Notes: generated from the sequence alone by a model not told the origin. DNA of 64,000 nucleotides from Mesostigma viride (GCA_009746045.1 RPFO01000418.1:778498-842497); one strand, 5' to 3'. Shown: positions 1 through 11,400, counted from the first letter of the stretch. A program made the numbers and translations.

Positions 1-616
1 ACTGCGTCCTCGACGCCAGGCTGTTGAGCTGCGGGTTGGGGACGAACAGCTGCCCAGACGAGCTCAGCGGCTTGCGGCACTGCGGGCACTGGTTTCTGAA
101 CGTGTGAAGCTTGGTAGTGGCACAGGTGTCGCAGATGATGATGGAGCATGCGTGCGCGGGCTCGTTCTCCAGCATGAGAGTGACATACTTGTCTCTCTCC
201 TCCGCGCAAATGGCGCATTCGATCTTGCTCAAGTCCAGGACGAGCTTCGCCACCTTGAAAGTGTTCTCCAGATAGGGAAACACGTTGTTTCTTGTGTCGA
301 AGTCCCCGTGATTATCGTGCACGGGCACAGGCTTGTTAGCCCTGTGAAGCTGCCGTTGTTCAGCGGTCAGTTCTGCATGCACGGGTGTGTGGGGGCAAGA
401 AAACATAACAAGAAATGAGTACCAAAAGGCGGAAACGACAAGAAAAAGCGCTTTTGGGTGCAAAAAAACAAAGGCTCGTCACAAACCTGCTTCTCCAGTA
501 GCCGTGTTCCTCGCAGCACGTCGCTTTCCCCTGCCACTTCCACTGCCACTGCCACTAGCTCCAGTAACACCACGGCCAAAGTTGTAGCTAGCTGCGTATC
601 TGGGGCGGGAAGCCAT
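1..616 (-). CDS. RING-finger protein, two exons, C-terminus beyond left edge
   Basis: Exon 1 runs 616-487 from an ATG and encodes a basic Gly/Ser/Arg-rich N-terminus. A 114-bp GT-AG intron (486-373) follows, and exon 2 runs from 372 off the window edge. The phases match: one base of a Glu codon lies before the intron and two after. Exon 2 encodes a RING-type zinc domain with C-x2-C (CAIC), a His, then CDTC and CPQC, so an E3 ubiquitin-ligase or zinc-scaffold role is likely by family. A TATA-like box lies about 75 bp upstream at 690-696. The gene diverges from the zinc-finger gene at 1451, whose C-terminal zinc domain has the same Cys/His spacing style. The intron is unlike the three intronless genes to its right. 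The domain call is firm; the biological role is not known. Confidence 0.7.
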
Positions 617-689
617 ATCCAGTGAGAGAGTTTTGGTGTGCTGAGCTGATGTGAGGTGAGCGAGTGGCGAGGAGACGAGGAAGTCTGGT

Positions 690-696
690 CTTTATA
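690..696 (-). promoter_or_regulatory. TATA-like box of the RING gene
   Basis: The minus strand reads TATAAAG about 75 bp upstream of the ATG at 616. The spacing mirrors the TATA box of the divergent gene at 1451. Confidence 0.45.
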
Positions 697-824
697 CCTG
701 CGCAGGCCTTGGTTGACGAGACGGTCCCGTGGCTGCCAGGCTATCTACGTGGTCTTGCACGGGCAATCTGGCTACGTGGAAGCGCGTTCGTCGTTTATGC
801 GCCAAAACCTTATCCACGGGACGC

Positions 825-1260
825 GTTTTTTTACGTTACAAATCCCGTGGCAGCATAACGGTCAGAAATATCCGTCCACGGGGATTAAGGATTTTCGGTT
901 TTGAGCCCCGTGGCAGAGTAACTGTCGGATATTTCTGCCACGGGGAAAGATTTTTTACGTTACAAATCCCGTGGCAAAATAACGCTCGAAAATATCCGTC
1001 CACGGGGACAGAAAAAAAAACCGATTCGGGCCCCGTGGCAAATTAACTGTCGGATATTTTTGCCACGGGAAAAGATTTTTTACGTTACAAATCCCGTGGC
1101 AAAATAACGCTCGAAAATATCCGTCCACGGGGACAAAAAAAAATCCGATTCCGGTCCCGCGGCAAAGTAACTGTCGGATATTTTTGCCACGGGGAAAGAT
1201 TTTTTACGTTACAAATCCCGTGGCAAAATAACGCTCGAAATGTATGGCCACGGGAATTTT
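825..1260. repeat. Tandem ~124-bp repeat with CCCGTGG/CCACGGG hairpins in a divergent promoter
   Basis: About 3.5 copies of a ~124-bp unit, each restarting with TTTTTTACGTTACAAATCCC (near 833, 954, 1079 and 1202). Each unit holds two inverted repeats. One has arms CCCGTGG and CCACGGG around a ~25-nt loop. The other has longer arms (CCCGTGGCAAA against TTTTGCCACGGG). The array fills the spacer between the RING gene (minus) and the zinc-finger gene (plus). Further CCCGTGG boxes lie near 1340-1363 and 2950-3110. A shared regulatory array or replication-origin-like element is inferred. Confidence 0.75.
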
Positions 1261-1363
1261 TTCCTCGTAACCGTCATACCGTTTCCCGTTACAAACCTCG
1301 TGGCGAGCCACGAGCCGTCGATCTTCTGAATTCTTCTAGACCACGGGAATTGCAGCCCCGTGG

Positions 1364-1371
1364 GTATATAA
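1364..1371 (+). promoter_or_regulatory. TATA box of the zinc-finger gene
   Basis: TATATAAT directly follows a CCCCGTGG box and lies about 80 bp upstream of the ATG at 1451. Confidence 0.5.
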
Positions 1372-1450
1372 TGCAGGACTTGCACCACCTCGCCTCGCAT
1401 CCCACTCGCATCCACCCAGCTCTCTCAGCAACCAAAACCAACCAGCTCCA

Positions 1451-2716
1451 ATGGCTACCTCCTCCGCCATCTCTGCTCCTCGCCAGCGTGGGCCGCACAG
1501 TGCTCCCAAAGTCAAGAAAACTCGCCACTTCAACATTCTTTTCCACCCAGTCACCGGCGAGCATGCATGCGAAGTCCACCTTCCTGAGGCTTCTCGCAGC
1601 GTTTTGAACGACATGATGGATCACTACGAGACGAGCAACATCATGATGAACAAGAAGCGCATTCGCTGCGTCGGCTGCGACAAGATGAGGTCTCTCAAGC
1701 ACTTCTGCGAGTTTGACGAGGATTACAAGATGCGCAACAATCACAGCTTTTCCCCCTGCGACGGCCATTTCTGCGACTCGTGCGAGTACCTTCAGCAGAA
1801 CAACATGCTGAAGAGCATCCCCACGAAGGACTGCGCCAAGTGCAAGAAGCCGACTCGTGTGGATCTCCTCAAGATCGACTGCAACGGCAAGGCCGAGCAC
1901 TGCATCAGCTGCTGGGACCCCGCATTCGAGCAGTTCGCGTTCGAGCACGAGCGGACGAAGAAGAGGTTCCCCGAGCTGCTCCAGATCTACCCGGATATGG
2001 AGGACACCGCCGAGTTCATCAAGTGGCCCACGCCAGGCACCTACACCGTCTCTGAGCCGAACTTCGCTCTCACCGGCCCCACCGACCCTGGCAAGGTCAA
2101 CGTCAAGGTCGAGGAGCGCGACCAGCCCTTTCTTCGCGGTGGCTACAAGAGGAAGCAGGAGGACACAAACGACTACCTGAGGTCTTGCGGGCTGTTCAAC
2201 GACGCCATCAAGAAGCCCAAGGTCGACATCGAGAACTTCAAGAGCGACTTCACCAAGGAGATCTCCAGGATCAAGTGGGAGTGCGAGAAGCGCAACTATG
2301 TCTCCCACCTCAGCTTCGTCTCTTTCACGCTGTCCGAGTCCAACCTCACCAGCACCGTCACTCCCGGCACCAAGGAGTTCGAGCATCTGAAGAACAAGTT
2401 CTGCGGCGTCAAGGCTGCCAGCAAGCAGATGGGCTGCAACCACCAGTTGGACGTGCCCTCCAAGACCTGCAAGGTGTGCAACAAGAAGGCGCACTACCTC
2501 TTCACCGCCAACGGCCACAGCATCGACAACGACGTCGTCTGCAGCGAGTGCGTCCTCGACACTCTGCGGGAGGCTGGCACCAAGAGTGTCTCCTGCCCCA
2601 TCTGCGAGGGCAAGGACTCCAAGCACGACCTGTGCTTCCCGTTTTTCCGCTACGACTCCGCAGAGTCCTGCTATGCAGCTGTCATGAACCAACTGGCCGC
2701 CCCGCGTGCCCTGTAA
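1451..2716 (+). CDS. Protein with two RING-like zinc domains
   Basis: A 421-residue intronless ORF. The N-terminal half carries a Cys-rich cluster (C73/C76, C103/C108/C111, C128/C131, C144/C151/C154). The C-terminus carries a second RING-like set (C340/C343, His near 356, C364/C367, C382/C385 in the form CPIC). A Lys/Arg-rich stretch with KKPK-type runs lies between them. The start has an upstream TATA box and CCGTGG box, and an ATTAAA-type signal follows the stop. It diverges from the RING gene at 1-616 across a hairpin array. The absence of introns contrasts with the host genes further right. The zinc-binding pattern is clear, but I do not recognise the family; a ubiquitin-ligase or transcription-regulator role would be inference. 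Confidence 0.75.
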   Translation: MATSSAISAPRQRGPHSAPKVKKTRHFNILFHPVTGEHACEVHLPEASRSVLNDMMDHYETSNIMMNKKRIRCVGCDKMRSLKHFCEFDEDYKMRNNHSFSPCDGHFCDSCEYLQQNNMLKSIPTKDCAKCKKPTRVDLLKIDCNGKAEHCISCWDPAFEQFAFEHERTKKRFPELLQIYPDMEDTAEFIKWPTPGTYTVSEPNFALTGPTDPGKVNVKVEERDQPFLRGGYKRKQEDTNDYLRSCGLFNDAIKKPKVDIENFKSDFTKEISRIKWECEKRNYVSHLSFVSFTLSESNLTSTVTPGTKEFEHLKNKFCGVKAASKQMGCNHQLDVPSKTCKVCNKKAHYLFTANGHSIDNDVVCSECVLDTLREAGTKSVSCPICEGKDSKHDLCFPFFRYDSAESCYAAVMNQLAAPRAL

Positions 2717-3198
2717 ATAGTTCAGAGAATCTCTCTAGTCCCGTGGACTTGTGTACAATTAAAGAGTAATTATATTTTTAATGAAAACAATTCACACGAA
2801 CATCATGTCTTATTTTCCATGCTTGCAATCAAAGTAAAATTAACAATTGCACACGTCCCAAGTGTCCAAATTTAATAATACTTAGCCGTTGAGACTTGGC
2901 AAAAATTTGAATTTGCGCGGTTTTAGATTTATACTTCTGGCGCCGTCACCACGGGAAATGGCACGTGCCACGTGGCAGAATCCCGTGGACGTGCACCGGT
3001 CCGTACTCGCGCCGCGCCGTTCCGTATTTGCGCCGCGCTTATCCACAGGACGCGCGCGTCGCGCTCGCGCCGCGCTTATCCACAGGGCGCGGACCAATCC
3101 CGTGGCAGCTGTGGATATCCCTTCGTCTATTAAGTCGCGAGACGCAACAACTCTCGCAGCTATCCTCCTCTCCATCCACCACTACCACGAAAACAGCT

Positions 3199-3917
3199 AT
3201 GGCTGACTCCGCAAAACCAGCTATGGCTGCCACCTTCGACAGCCTGCCTGCAGAAATCGTGCACCGCCTCGTGGAGCTCTCGTGGCCCAAACTGTGTGGA
3301 ATCAACAAGGCCACGCAGGTCCAGTTTGAGAAGGTGAAAGAGGAAAAGACGATCGAAGCCACTGAGCTGCTGAATGCCATTGAGAAGGAGATTCAGATGC
3401 GCTCCCGCAGACGCCGAAGGAACCCTGGCGAGCTGCGCCACATGACTTCATGCGATCTCAAGATGTGCAAGCGGTTGCTGATTGGCAAGAAGCCCTATAT
3501 CTTTCTCCGTCAAGCGAAGAGGTGGGTCGCCGAGGCTCACTGCTACAGGAAGCATCTGGCGTGCCTTGCCCAGAATGTGTTTGACAAGATGTTCTGGGCT
3601 GTCATCGTCTTCGGACACGACGCTGACCTTGTCGCTCACGAGTACATCAAGTCCGTGCCGGATCTCGAGAAGGAACGCACGGCAGAAGAGCACGGGCTCG
3701 AGCTCATCAATCGCATGAAGGAGGCGGTGCGCAAGGCCCTCGAGACAAGCGTGGCTCCTCACCACCGCCCCCCCGGATGCAGAAGATGGAGGAACTGTGC
3801 AATTGGGAGTTAGACGTGTGGAAGAACCAACTGGCCAATGGCTATGTCAGCTGCAGGGAGTGCAGCCTTTTGAAGCCAAGCCATGAACGGAAGAAGGCGC
3901 ATGCGATGTACAAATAA
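3199..3917 (+). CDS. Unknown F-box-like protein with a probable frameshift in a C run
   Basis: The open frame runs from the ATG at 3199 to a stop at 3813 (about 205 residues). It starts with a short Leu-Pro-x-Glu helix resembling an F-box start, followed by charged helices with an Arg-rich patch. The last ~15 residues look non-coding. From a C7 run at about 3768-3774 a different frame opens and continues to 3917, adding a helix and a C-x2-C, His-containing tail. One indel in the C run would join the frames. The gene is intronless and follows CCCGTGG boxes at 2950-3110; AATAAA lies shortly after the stop. No firm homologue is recognised. Confidence 0.5.
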
Positions 3918-4466
3918 GTACTTCCACTCCTACATTGAGAAAAGGAGTGTTGAAATGATTACTGTATTTAATTTTCTAATAAAAGTGTTTACGTAAACAA
4001 AGAGTCCTCACATCTCATGCATTATAAATAGGCCAATTAACAAATGCAATAGGTACGTAGCATATACTAAGCATACAAAACAGGGTGCAAGTGACAGAAT
4101 TCAAAAAGACTTAGCCGTTTAGGAGCTACACTTACTAGCACGGCCCCCTTAGTGCCCAGGACTTGGTGAAAATTCGGGACTTTGCACAGAAACACGCCTA
4201 ACGCCGCGCCGGTACTGCGTACGACAGAAGTAAGGGCGTATGACACGGTGCTCGGGACTTGTGCAAATTTAATTACTGACAAAGTACGCGCACTTGACCA
4301 ATGCTAATTACTGTCAAAGTACCCACGGAGCGGTGCTAGGCACTGGGCCAATTGGCCCTTGCACAATGCATGCTCGGCCCCTAGCCGCAATGCAAAGGAA
4401 TTTATTAAGAATGGGTGGGATGAATTAAACTCCATAGCCGTCGACAGCAACTTGTAACGATCAAGG

Positions 4467-5381
4467 ATGAAAGACAACCTTGCAATTCTCATGAATCGTG
4501 CCAGTTACGAGACGATTCTCACGATATTCGGGAAGCGTCTCGACGATGATATTAAGTCGAAAGAGAGAGAGGTGAACGTTGCAGAGAGGGGTGTGAGGGC
4601 GGACAATCGTGACAAGAAACGTGCTTCAGACAGCAAGGCGCCTGCTGAAGATGCGAAGAATGACTCGTACGACCACTTTGATGTGTCCAAAATAATAGAT
4701 GCAAAGATGGTCGACAATGTTGTTGAGCTCCTTGTGGAGTGGTTTTACACAGACGAGGAGAGGCAGAAGGCCAACCGCCAGGGCAGATCGCTCCAGCGTT
4801 TTGACTGGCTGCCAATCTCAAATTTTGAGCCTGGATGCAACGAGATGATCATCAATTTCTGCAACACCTTCACTGGAACGCAGTCCGCCCAGTTTGCTAA
4901 GAAGTTTGGCACGAACCACGTTGCTATCAGAACGGCATGGATGGCTGTCATGCAGGAGAAGGCGGGGCAGGCGGAGGGGGGGAGCGAGCCTGCCTACAAG
5001 CGCACGAAGACCGAGCAGGTTTCGCGCGAGCGCACCCCTACAACCATTCCAAGCAAGCTCGGCGGGGAGAACCCCAAGAGCGCAGGCCACGGCCAGATGT
5101 TTGAGGATCCCCAGCGGGCTGCGATGGCCATCGGCATGAAGCTCAAGGCTAGCGAGAGGAAGCAGCAAGAGATCATGGCCGAGCTGGAAGCACTCCGTGC
5201 CGAGAAGGAGGCGTGGCAGGCCTCTGTGAAGCGAGCCATCGAGGTTGTCGACGACGACGATGCAATCCCGTTGGACGATGATCCCAAGGACGATGATCCT
5301 AAGGACGTGGATGCCAAGGATGGGCACAATGATGATGAGGAGGAGGAGCAGGAGGATAATGACGAGGGAAATGCACACTAG
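4467..5381 (+). CDS. Unknown acidic-tailed protein related to the rightmost PLV gene
   Basis: A 304-residue intronless ORF. The N-terminal helical part is charged. A central block (about residues 85-165) contains VEWFY, a Trp, GCNEMIINF and an AIRTAW segment. Then come a basic stretch with KRTK, a Glu-rich helix likely to be a coiled coil (about 225-260), and a very acidic Asp/Glu tail. The central block aligns by eye with the PLV protein at 62730-63302 (VEWVY, EW, GCVKMVDDF, ALYRAW, then basic residues). AATAAA follows the stop near 5487. The acidic tail suggests a nuclear or nucleic-acid-handling protein, but the function is unknown. The similarity is judged by eye only. Confidence 0.65.
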   Translation: MKDNLAILMNRASYETILTIFGKRLDDDIKSKEREVNVAERGVRADNRDKKRASDSKAPAEDAKNDSYDHFDVSKIIDAKMVDNVVELLVEWFYTDEERQKANRQGRSLQRFDWLPISNFEPGCNEMIINFCNTFTGTQSAQFAKKFGTNHVAIRTAWMAVMQEKAGQAEGGSEPAYKRTKTEQVSRERTPTTIPSKLGGENPKSAGHGQMFEDPQRAAMAIGMKLKASERKQQEIMAELEALRAEKEAWQASVKRAIEVVDDDDAIPLDDDPKDDDPKDVDAKDGHNDDEEEEQEDNDEGNAH

Positions 5382-5519
5382 ACAGCTATGGTAGTGTGGC
5401 AGCACCAGCACAGCCATGCTGGCTTTTTCTTGGTGGTGGCAGCACCAATACACGTGACAGAGTCCATTCATGCAATATAATCTGGAATAAAGAATTGTTT
5501 CATTAATAAATATCATTAC

Positions 5520-6460
5520 ATGTGTTTATTTCCATGCTTTACCACGAGGAATGCCATGTTATTGTGCATGCCTGTCAGCCCTCCAAAAGGGGGTCACTTT
5601 AGGTTTTTGTAGTATTTGTGGAGTGCCGTCCACTTGGAATTGGCGGCGGCGGTTGTGTTGGTCCGCGCCAAATTTGCTGAGATTTTGACAGCACACGTGG
5701 CTGTGGATTGTGGCTCTACGGCACACTTGGCATTACGGACTGCACCGTGTGTGTTTCAGCAGGTTGTGTCGCACTGGCTTGTGCGACGACGGTTCGTCAA
5801 TGGTTTAGCTGCGATAGTTCTAGCAAATTGACAATTGACAGCAATGCATTATGTGCCGATTTGTGAATGTCGGCACTGCCCACAGCTTGTCGTCTTGCAT
5901 GACGGCTGCCGCTAGGTTAAAAGGAGAAACGGGCAGCTTTCTCTTCTTTGGACGTTGTTCGTTTCAGTTCTTCACTCACAACGTCAGTTTTATGTTGTCG
6001 CCATGTGATGCACTAGGCGAACAATCCGGGTGCGGCCTCCGACATGGTCGCATTTGTGGTTCTTGTCATAATAAGAGGGACATGTTGATGGACTGAAGAG
6101 TCGGAGCAATGCATGCGTCATTTAGCTAAGGACGTGTACTTGGGTCGGATACCCACACAACGTTGGTGAGGATTCTAGGGGTCTTGATAGCTACTCCATA
6201 AATTGATATATTCTTTTCATGTCAGAATCATTGTTGTAACAAAAGCAAGGATGACTCTCATCGGGCAGATTAGGTAGCCTAGCACGGAGAGTGGGTGCAT
6301 GCTGTGACGCACCGCTCATCCCCTTCCCACCCTAACTAGACATAGCTACATCCATCCACGTGTGACCGTGTATGGCATTCATAGCGATTCGGGCCGAGGT
6401 GTCCACACCCCTGTAACTAGGACCTGGATAGCTTACACCATCCATTCCATCGGGCATGTT
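5520..6460. other. Spacer without recognisable genes
   Basis: After the poly(A) signal of the upstream gene I see no coding signal with consistent codon use. The right half begins to show fragments of dispersed repeats (the 'GATTCGGGCCG...ACTAGG' family near 6385, again near 6800 and 32085). Confidence 0.4.
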
Positions 6461-6464
6461 CCAC

Positions 6465-6635
6465 TCCCACTGAGGACTTATGCTCACGTGACGCAGTCAC
6501 GTGTCCATTAATTAATTAATTAACTATTCCACCCGCCATGATTCCCATATTTATTTCCCTGAGGACTTAGCTCACGTGACGCAGTTACGTGTAAATTAAT
6601 TAATTAACTTATAAATGTAATTAATTAATTAATGT
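6465..6635. repeat. Short dispersed repeats ending in TTAA runs
   Basis: Two adjacent copies of 'GAGGACTT..GCTCACGTGACGCAGT.ACGTGT' followed by TTAATTAATTAA. Related copies occur near 7722-7770, 19855-19892 and 32160-32200. They look like SINE or LINE-tail remnants. Confidence 0.5.
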
Positions 6636-6882
6636 GCTACCCTAGAAAGGACGGGCTGAGCCCAGGGGAGCCCCGGGAGCCTCATGGTTTGTCTGTAATA
6701 AGGAGGCAGATGACACGTTAAGATAGGTGGCAGACGCGTTATGAAGGACACCACCCCAGCTAGTCGGTGGGGGCACCTGATGTGACCCAGTATGGCACTA
6801 AGCGATTCGGGCCGCAGCGCCCGCAACCCTGCAACTAGGAACTGGACAGCTACATCCGGGGGTTGTGGGTTAACCCTGGGAA

Positions 6883-7003
6883 TGCCCCTAAAAACCCTCA
6901 GGCTCCGGGAGAGGCCTTTATATTCTCCCAAACCGGCGCCTCTAAATGTGTGTGTGTCCAAGCCTATCTGTGGGCTCTGGACCATGGGGCAGCCTTACTG
7001 CAT
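6883..7003. repeat. Dispersed repeat, copy 1 (partner at 19563-19683)
   Basis: About 120 bp containing 'CTCAGGCTCCGGGAGAGG', 'CCAAACCGGCGCCTCTAAAT' and 'GGACCATGGGGCAGCCTTAC'. It is nearly identical to 19563-19683, differing by a short GT expansion and a few substitutions. Confidence 0.75.
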
Positions 7004-7016
7004 CCGCTATGAGTAA

Positions 7017-7310
7017 GCCATGCTTTGCCCATGCAGAGAGCCACTCTCTGCTGAGATGCCATCATGCCCAAGCCATGGCCTAGCCATGATCATCTTTCAC
7101 CCCATGTCCGCAACTTTTCACAGCTGTTGGAGTACATGGTGGTGCAGGTACACCTCAATTGTGCACCCCGAGTAGGTGGCAGTTTTCACCAACGTACCAC
7201 CTGCAGGTTGTCGCCTAGAATGTATTGAAAACCATATGCCCCTTCTCAGGGATATGTGTTACATATCTTCCCAATGGAGGTATGTTCTTAATTAATTAAG
7301 TAATTGAATA
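7017..7310 (-). mobile_element. LINE 3' tail remnant
   Basis: Its reverse complement matches the 3' flank of the reverse-transcriptase remnant at 43124-43420 in several blocks: the 'CATGCAG.GAG.CACTCTCTGC' region, 'CATATGCCCCTTCTCAGGG', and a terminal TTAATTAATTAA. This is a 5'-truncated copy. Confidence 0.55.
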
Positions 7311-8474
7311 ATCCATCACAACAACCAGACCGATTCCAGCCGTGGTCAACCTGCCTACTTCGGCGATACTAGAATATCGCGTAGGTCCGTGCGTAGTATT
7401 CCTGCGCACTTAAGTCTAGTGGTGAGTCATCTTCTATAGATTCAGCAATATCGGACATATTGGCACCCCTCTTCGGTAAAGAGGTTTTTCGCAGTTGGGC
7501 TGTTTCGAAACGTTCAGTGAGATGCCTTCGGATCAGGAGACTCACACAGCCGCGAAATCATGCCAAAGGTCCTATGTTCGATTCCTTGCTGGTAGCTTCT
7601 AGGGTTTCTTACTTTCTGTGTTCCGCGGAATGTCAGATTTGGGCAGCTAGCATTTTCACGTTTGTTGCTTTCTGACGACAAATTAATTAATCCATCCATC
7701 CACCCCAACCCAGAGATTCACTTCCCTGAAGACGTGTGCTCACGCGACGCATCTACGTGTGAATTAATTCATGGAAGCCGCGTTGCTGTGTGTAGGAAGA
7801 CCTGCATGGAGGGAGAGAGAACGGTAACACAAAAGGGGCTGACCGGGTTGTGGATGGAAAGAGATAGCATGGGGCCGGGGGGAAATAAAGTATGCATACA
7901 TCCGTAATTCGGTCCCACCCTACTGATGTATGATTCATACACCTGCAGGAGATGCAGTTGTACACTTCTATCTTCAATTATTTAATGAATACATGCACTT
8001 TGAAAGCATGACTGCATGAACTGGCGTCCTGCCGTCGTGCCGCCGATGGCATCACCATGCAGTTGTCCCCCATCCAGCCTTCAAACATCGATGTTCTGGG
8101 TGAGACAGTTTCGTACATCGCTGCACTATCATCGCATCACACAGCCAACAAGATTCTTCATGTACAATTGAAGCCAATGCTGATACCTGCATGTGGCCCC
8201 CGTGGCCCTGTCCACCAGCACAGTCATGGAAGACCCAGCCAAAGCTGGGGCCACAAGAATTTACATAAGCGCCGCCAGCTACGTCCGTGGATATATGGGA
8301 TTGGCCCATACTGCAGGAGACCTCTATCCCCATAAGGTGGTGCATAACGGATCGATATACAGATATGTCTGAATGGGGACTCCCCGAGGTGCCCTCACAA
8401 ATGCATCCCACGCTCATGTTGGTAAGGGCACATTTCCTTACTCAAGTGTAGCATATCTGGTTCGGTAGCATGCA

Positions 8475-11400
8475 TCAGCAGCAGGGTGCTCTGGACAAGG
8501 AGTACAAAAATGCTGCCAGGAAAAGCGAGAGCGCCACGAGGAAGGATGGCTCCTGCAACGGAGGCGTGGGCTCCCCTTTGCCTGGCACATCCCATTGTCC
8601 CCAAAAGCTCCACCATCGGTCCAGCAAGGGCTGTCCTTGAGAAATGGATCCTGAGCTCGCGCCCAAGGGTGAGCCTTGAGAGGACGTGACGGCTCCCGCC
8701 GGGATGCTATCTGTGGCGCTGGGAGCATTACAACTGTCACGCCGGTCACGCATGCCTTGACCATGGACGCAAGCATCACGCATGCCTTGACCATGAAGAC
8801 AAGCATCACCACCATGATTGGCCACATCGACACATCCTGGCATGCCCACCCAAGGTGAACCCGAAGCATCATGAGCAGGCCCACTTGGTGTCCTACAGGC
8901 ACCCGGCCGCCGTTTATAATCACCATTGACCGTCCGCAGCGGGTACACCGCAGGCAGCTGCTGCACCGCACTCACGTGGCCGAAGAAGTCGGTCACCGGA
9001 ACCTGCAGGCCGGTAGAGCATACCCATGACAGGTTACGCCGGCATAGTGTACCCCGGTAAAGTGTACGCAGACGCCGGTATAGTGTCCGCGGATACAGGG
9101 AATTTCGGTCAGTGATTCCGTGGAAATTGTTAGCAGCGAAAGGAGATGCTAACTGCCCTTGTAACACACAGGAAAAGGACTCCCAGCAGCTTCCAGCAGG
9201 AAAGGTGACAGCATATCGCACGTCAGTAAAGTCCTTCGAGTCAGGCGCATGCGAGGCATGAGTTACAATTAGCGCCATGGTGGGTGCATGGGATGAAGAG
9301 AGCCACCGGGTGTGGAGTGCCATGCAAGCAAGGGGCGAAATCTGCATCATGCATGAGCCAAAGAGACAGGCACTAGTGTGCACACAGATAGCAACCGATT
9401 AATCAACACCGTAATAATAATACTGGGCACAATAATAACAATAGCAGATACAAGAAAATTCATGAAGACAACACTGACCTCTTTTATTCATGTGAGGGGA
9501 AAGGGCGACGGGCTGGAGTGACAATTTGTGCAGTGATGGACATAGACCGTGATAGCTATAGAAACTTTGTCATTCATACAATGTGGTGAGAAAACATTGA
9601 TGGGTGAGGTCTTGTAGACCGCACGTTCTTAAAGTTCAAAAGACGTCTTTCTCGGGAGGTCGCGGAGAGTTAGCTTAAAGAGTGTGACTTGCTGGGGATG
9701 TTGTCCAGACCCCAAAATGGGCTATTTTTGGGGCAAATTTCTGATCAAAGACATCCACTCGGTTTGGGCGGCTACTAGTACGCTAGCAGCTCACATTCGC
9801 AGATGGCAAGGATGACATGTAAGGGCAGTAGGCATTGAGAAGGTCATTATTTGAAGAGGAGCCATGCAACACCGGCAAGCGACATGTTGTACACTAGACG
9901 TGACATGTGGCACACTACCACTACATGTTTGTGGCGTGTGTGCTTTTCGAAGTGTTGGTAACATTCTATACTGCCATGCAGAGAAAGGTTGTGTGCGTAG
10001 TCAAGGGTGCGGGGAGCTGGGTCCTGCCTTCCAGGAGCATCCCAAATCCATTGGTGATGCGCAGTATGGTTGGTTCGGTGGTGATGTGCAGTATGGTTGG
10101 TTAGTTAGGTATGTACCCGTATAAGGTTAGTTTCTGGAAGGGTTTTTTCCGCTTTTCTACAAATAGGTTTGTTTTTGTGAGGCAACCAGCCACCTACGAA
10201 GAGGTTTGTTTTGGTGAGGCAACCAACCATCTGCGAATAGGTTCGGTTCGGTGAGGCAACCAACCATCTGCGAATAGGTCTGTTTTGGTGAGGGAACCAA
10301 CCATCTCTCAGACCTGAAATAATGAAGATTCGGAGCCATAGGACGGTCATGCCTGTCCCTATTGAGTGCTGAATATCAAGTTCATGCCCGCTCATGCACC
10401 CATAATCGAAGGAGGCTCATGCGTTCCTCGGCTCTAGCCGGGGTAATTAACATTGAGTAATTAGCATAGAACCTACCCAAGCGCACAAAAACTGAGACAG
10501 AAATGTTGTCTCATGGAAAAACACTGACATCATCTCGTCTCGTCTCGTCGTTTTCCCTCGGCCCCCACCCTGTCCCTTCAGCCATCACACGCACCTTGCT
10601 CTTTGATCCCCCCCGCCCCCAACTTGTAACTTGACCACCACCCCCACCTCGTCCATCTATGAGCATACGCCTCAACAGCCTTCCTCCTTCCCCCTATCCC
10701 CTTTCTTGTCGCTTCCTCCCCCTCACACATCAAACGTTTCAGATAATATCCGACCTCATCCAGGCCGCGTGGGTAGAGATCGCTCCTGTACTCGGGCGTG
10801 GATGACAGCGGCGCGGAGCTCATCTTGGCGAAATACCTGCCAGGGAGCGGGTGGCAGAACGCGTGCGAAAACGCACAAGACAAACCCATCGGGCGCAATT
10901 CTCAGCAAATGCTTCACCATACCTCGCCAGCACATGGTTGCTGCACTACCTTGTCTCGTGTGGCGAGTGCGGCACCCGGCTCATGACGTGGCTTCAACTG
11001 CTAACTTGTGGCGAGGGGTACCGCATTGTAGTGGCGAACTTGTGTTGTGGCGCGTAACTTGTGGAAGTGAGGCGCACAGAATTGTACGCGTGGTGTCGCA
11101 CACGCCACATAAATAGATAAGCACGTAGACTGGGTCAAGCGGGTCGCCACATAGGCACCGGGCCAAGAAGCAAGGAGCGGACCACCAGGCAAACCAGCAA
11201 GGAGAGGACTGCCGGGCAAACCAGCATGGAGAGGGTCGCTGGGAAAAGCAGCAAGGAGAGGACTGCCAGGCGAAGAAGCCATGGGAGGACCTGGGACCGC
11301 CAAGGAGGGGAGCTGACCGGGGCTGGACCATGACGCAGCCATATGACGGCACGGCATGACGTCCTGGTATGGTTAAGGCGTCTCAAACCGTGGCCTTCAA

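Noticed and set aside
1289-2692. 467-residue minus-strand ORF opposite the zinc-finger gene
   Set aside because: Shadow of the plus-strand gene in GC-rich DNA; the plus frame has Cys motifs, a TATA box and a proper stop.
7525-7605. Possible tRNA-derived SINE with a TTCGATTCC box
   Set aside because: Only a T-arm-like box is seen; no convincing A box, stem pairing or second copy in the window.
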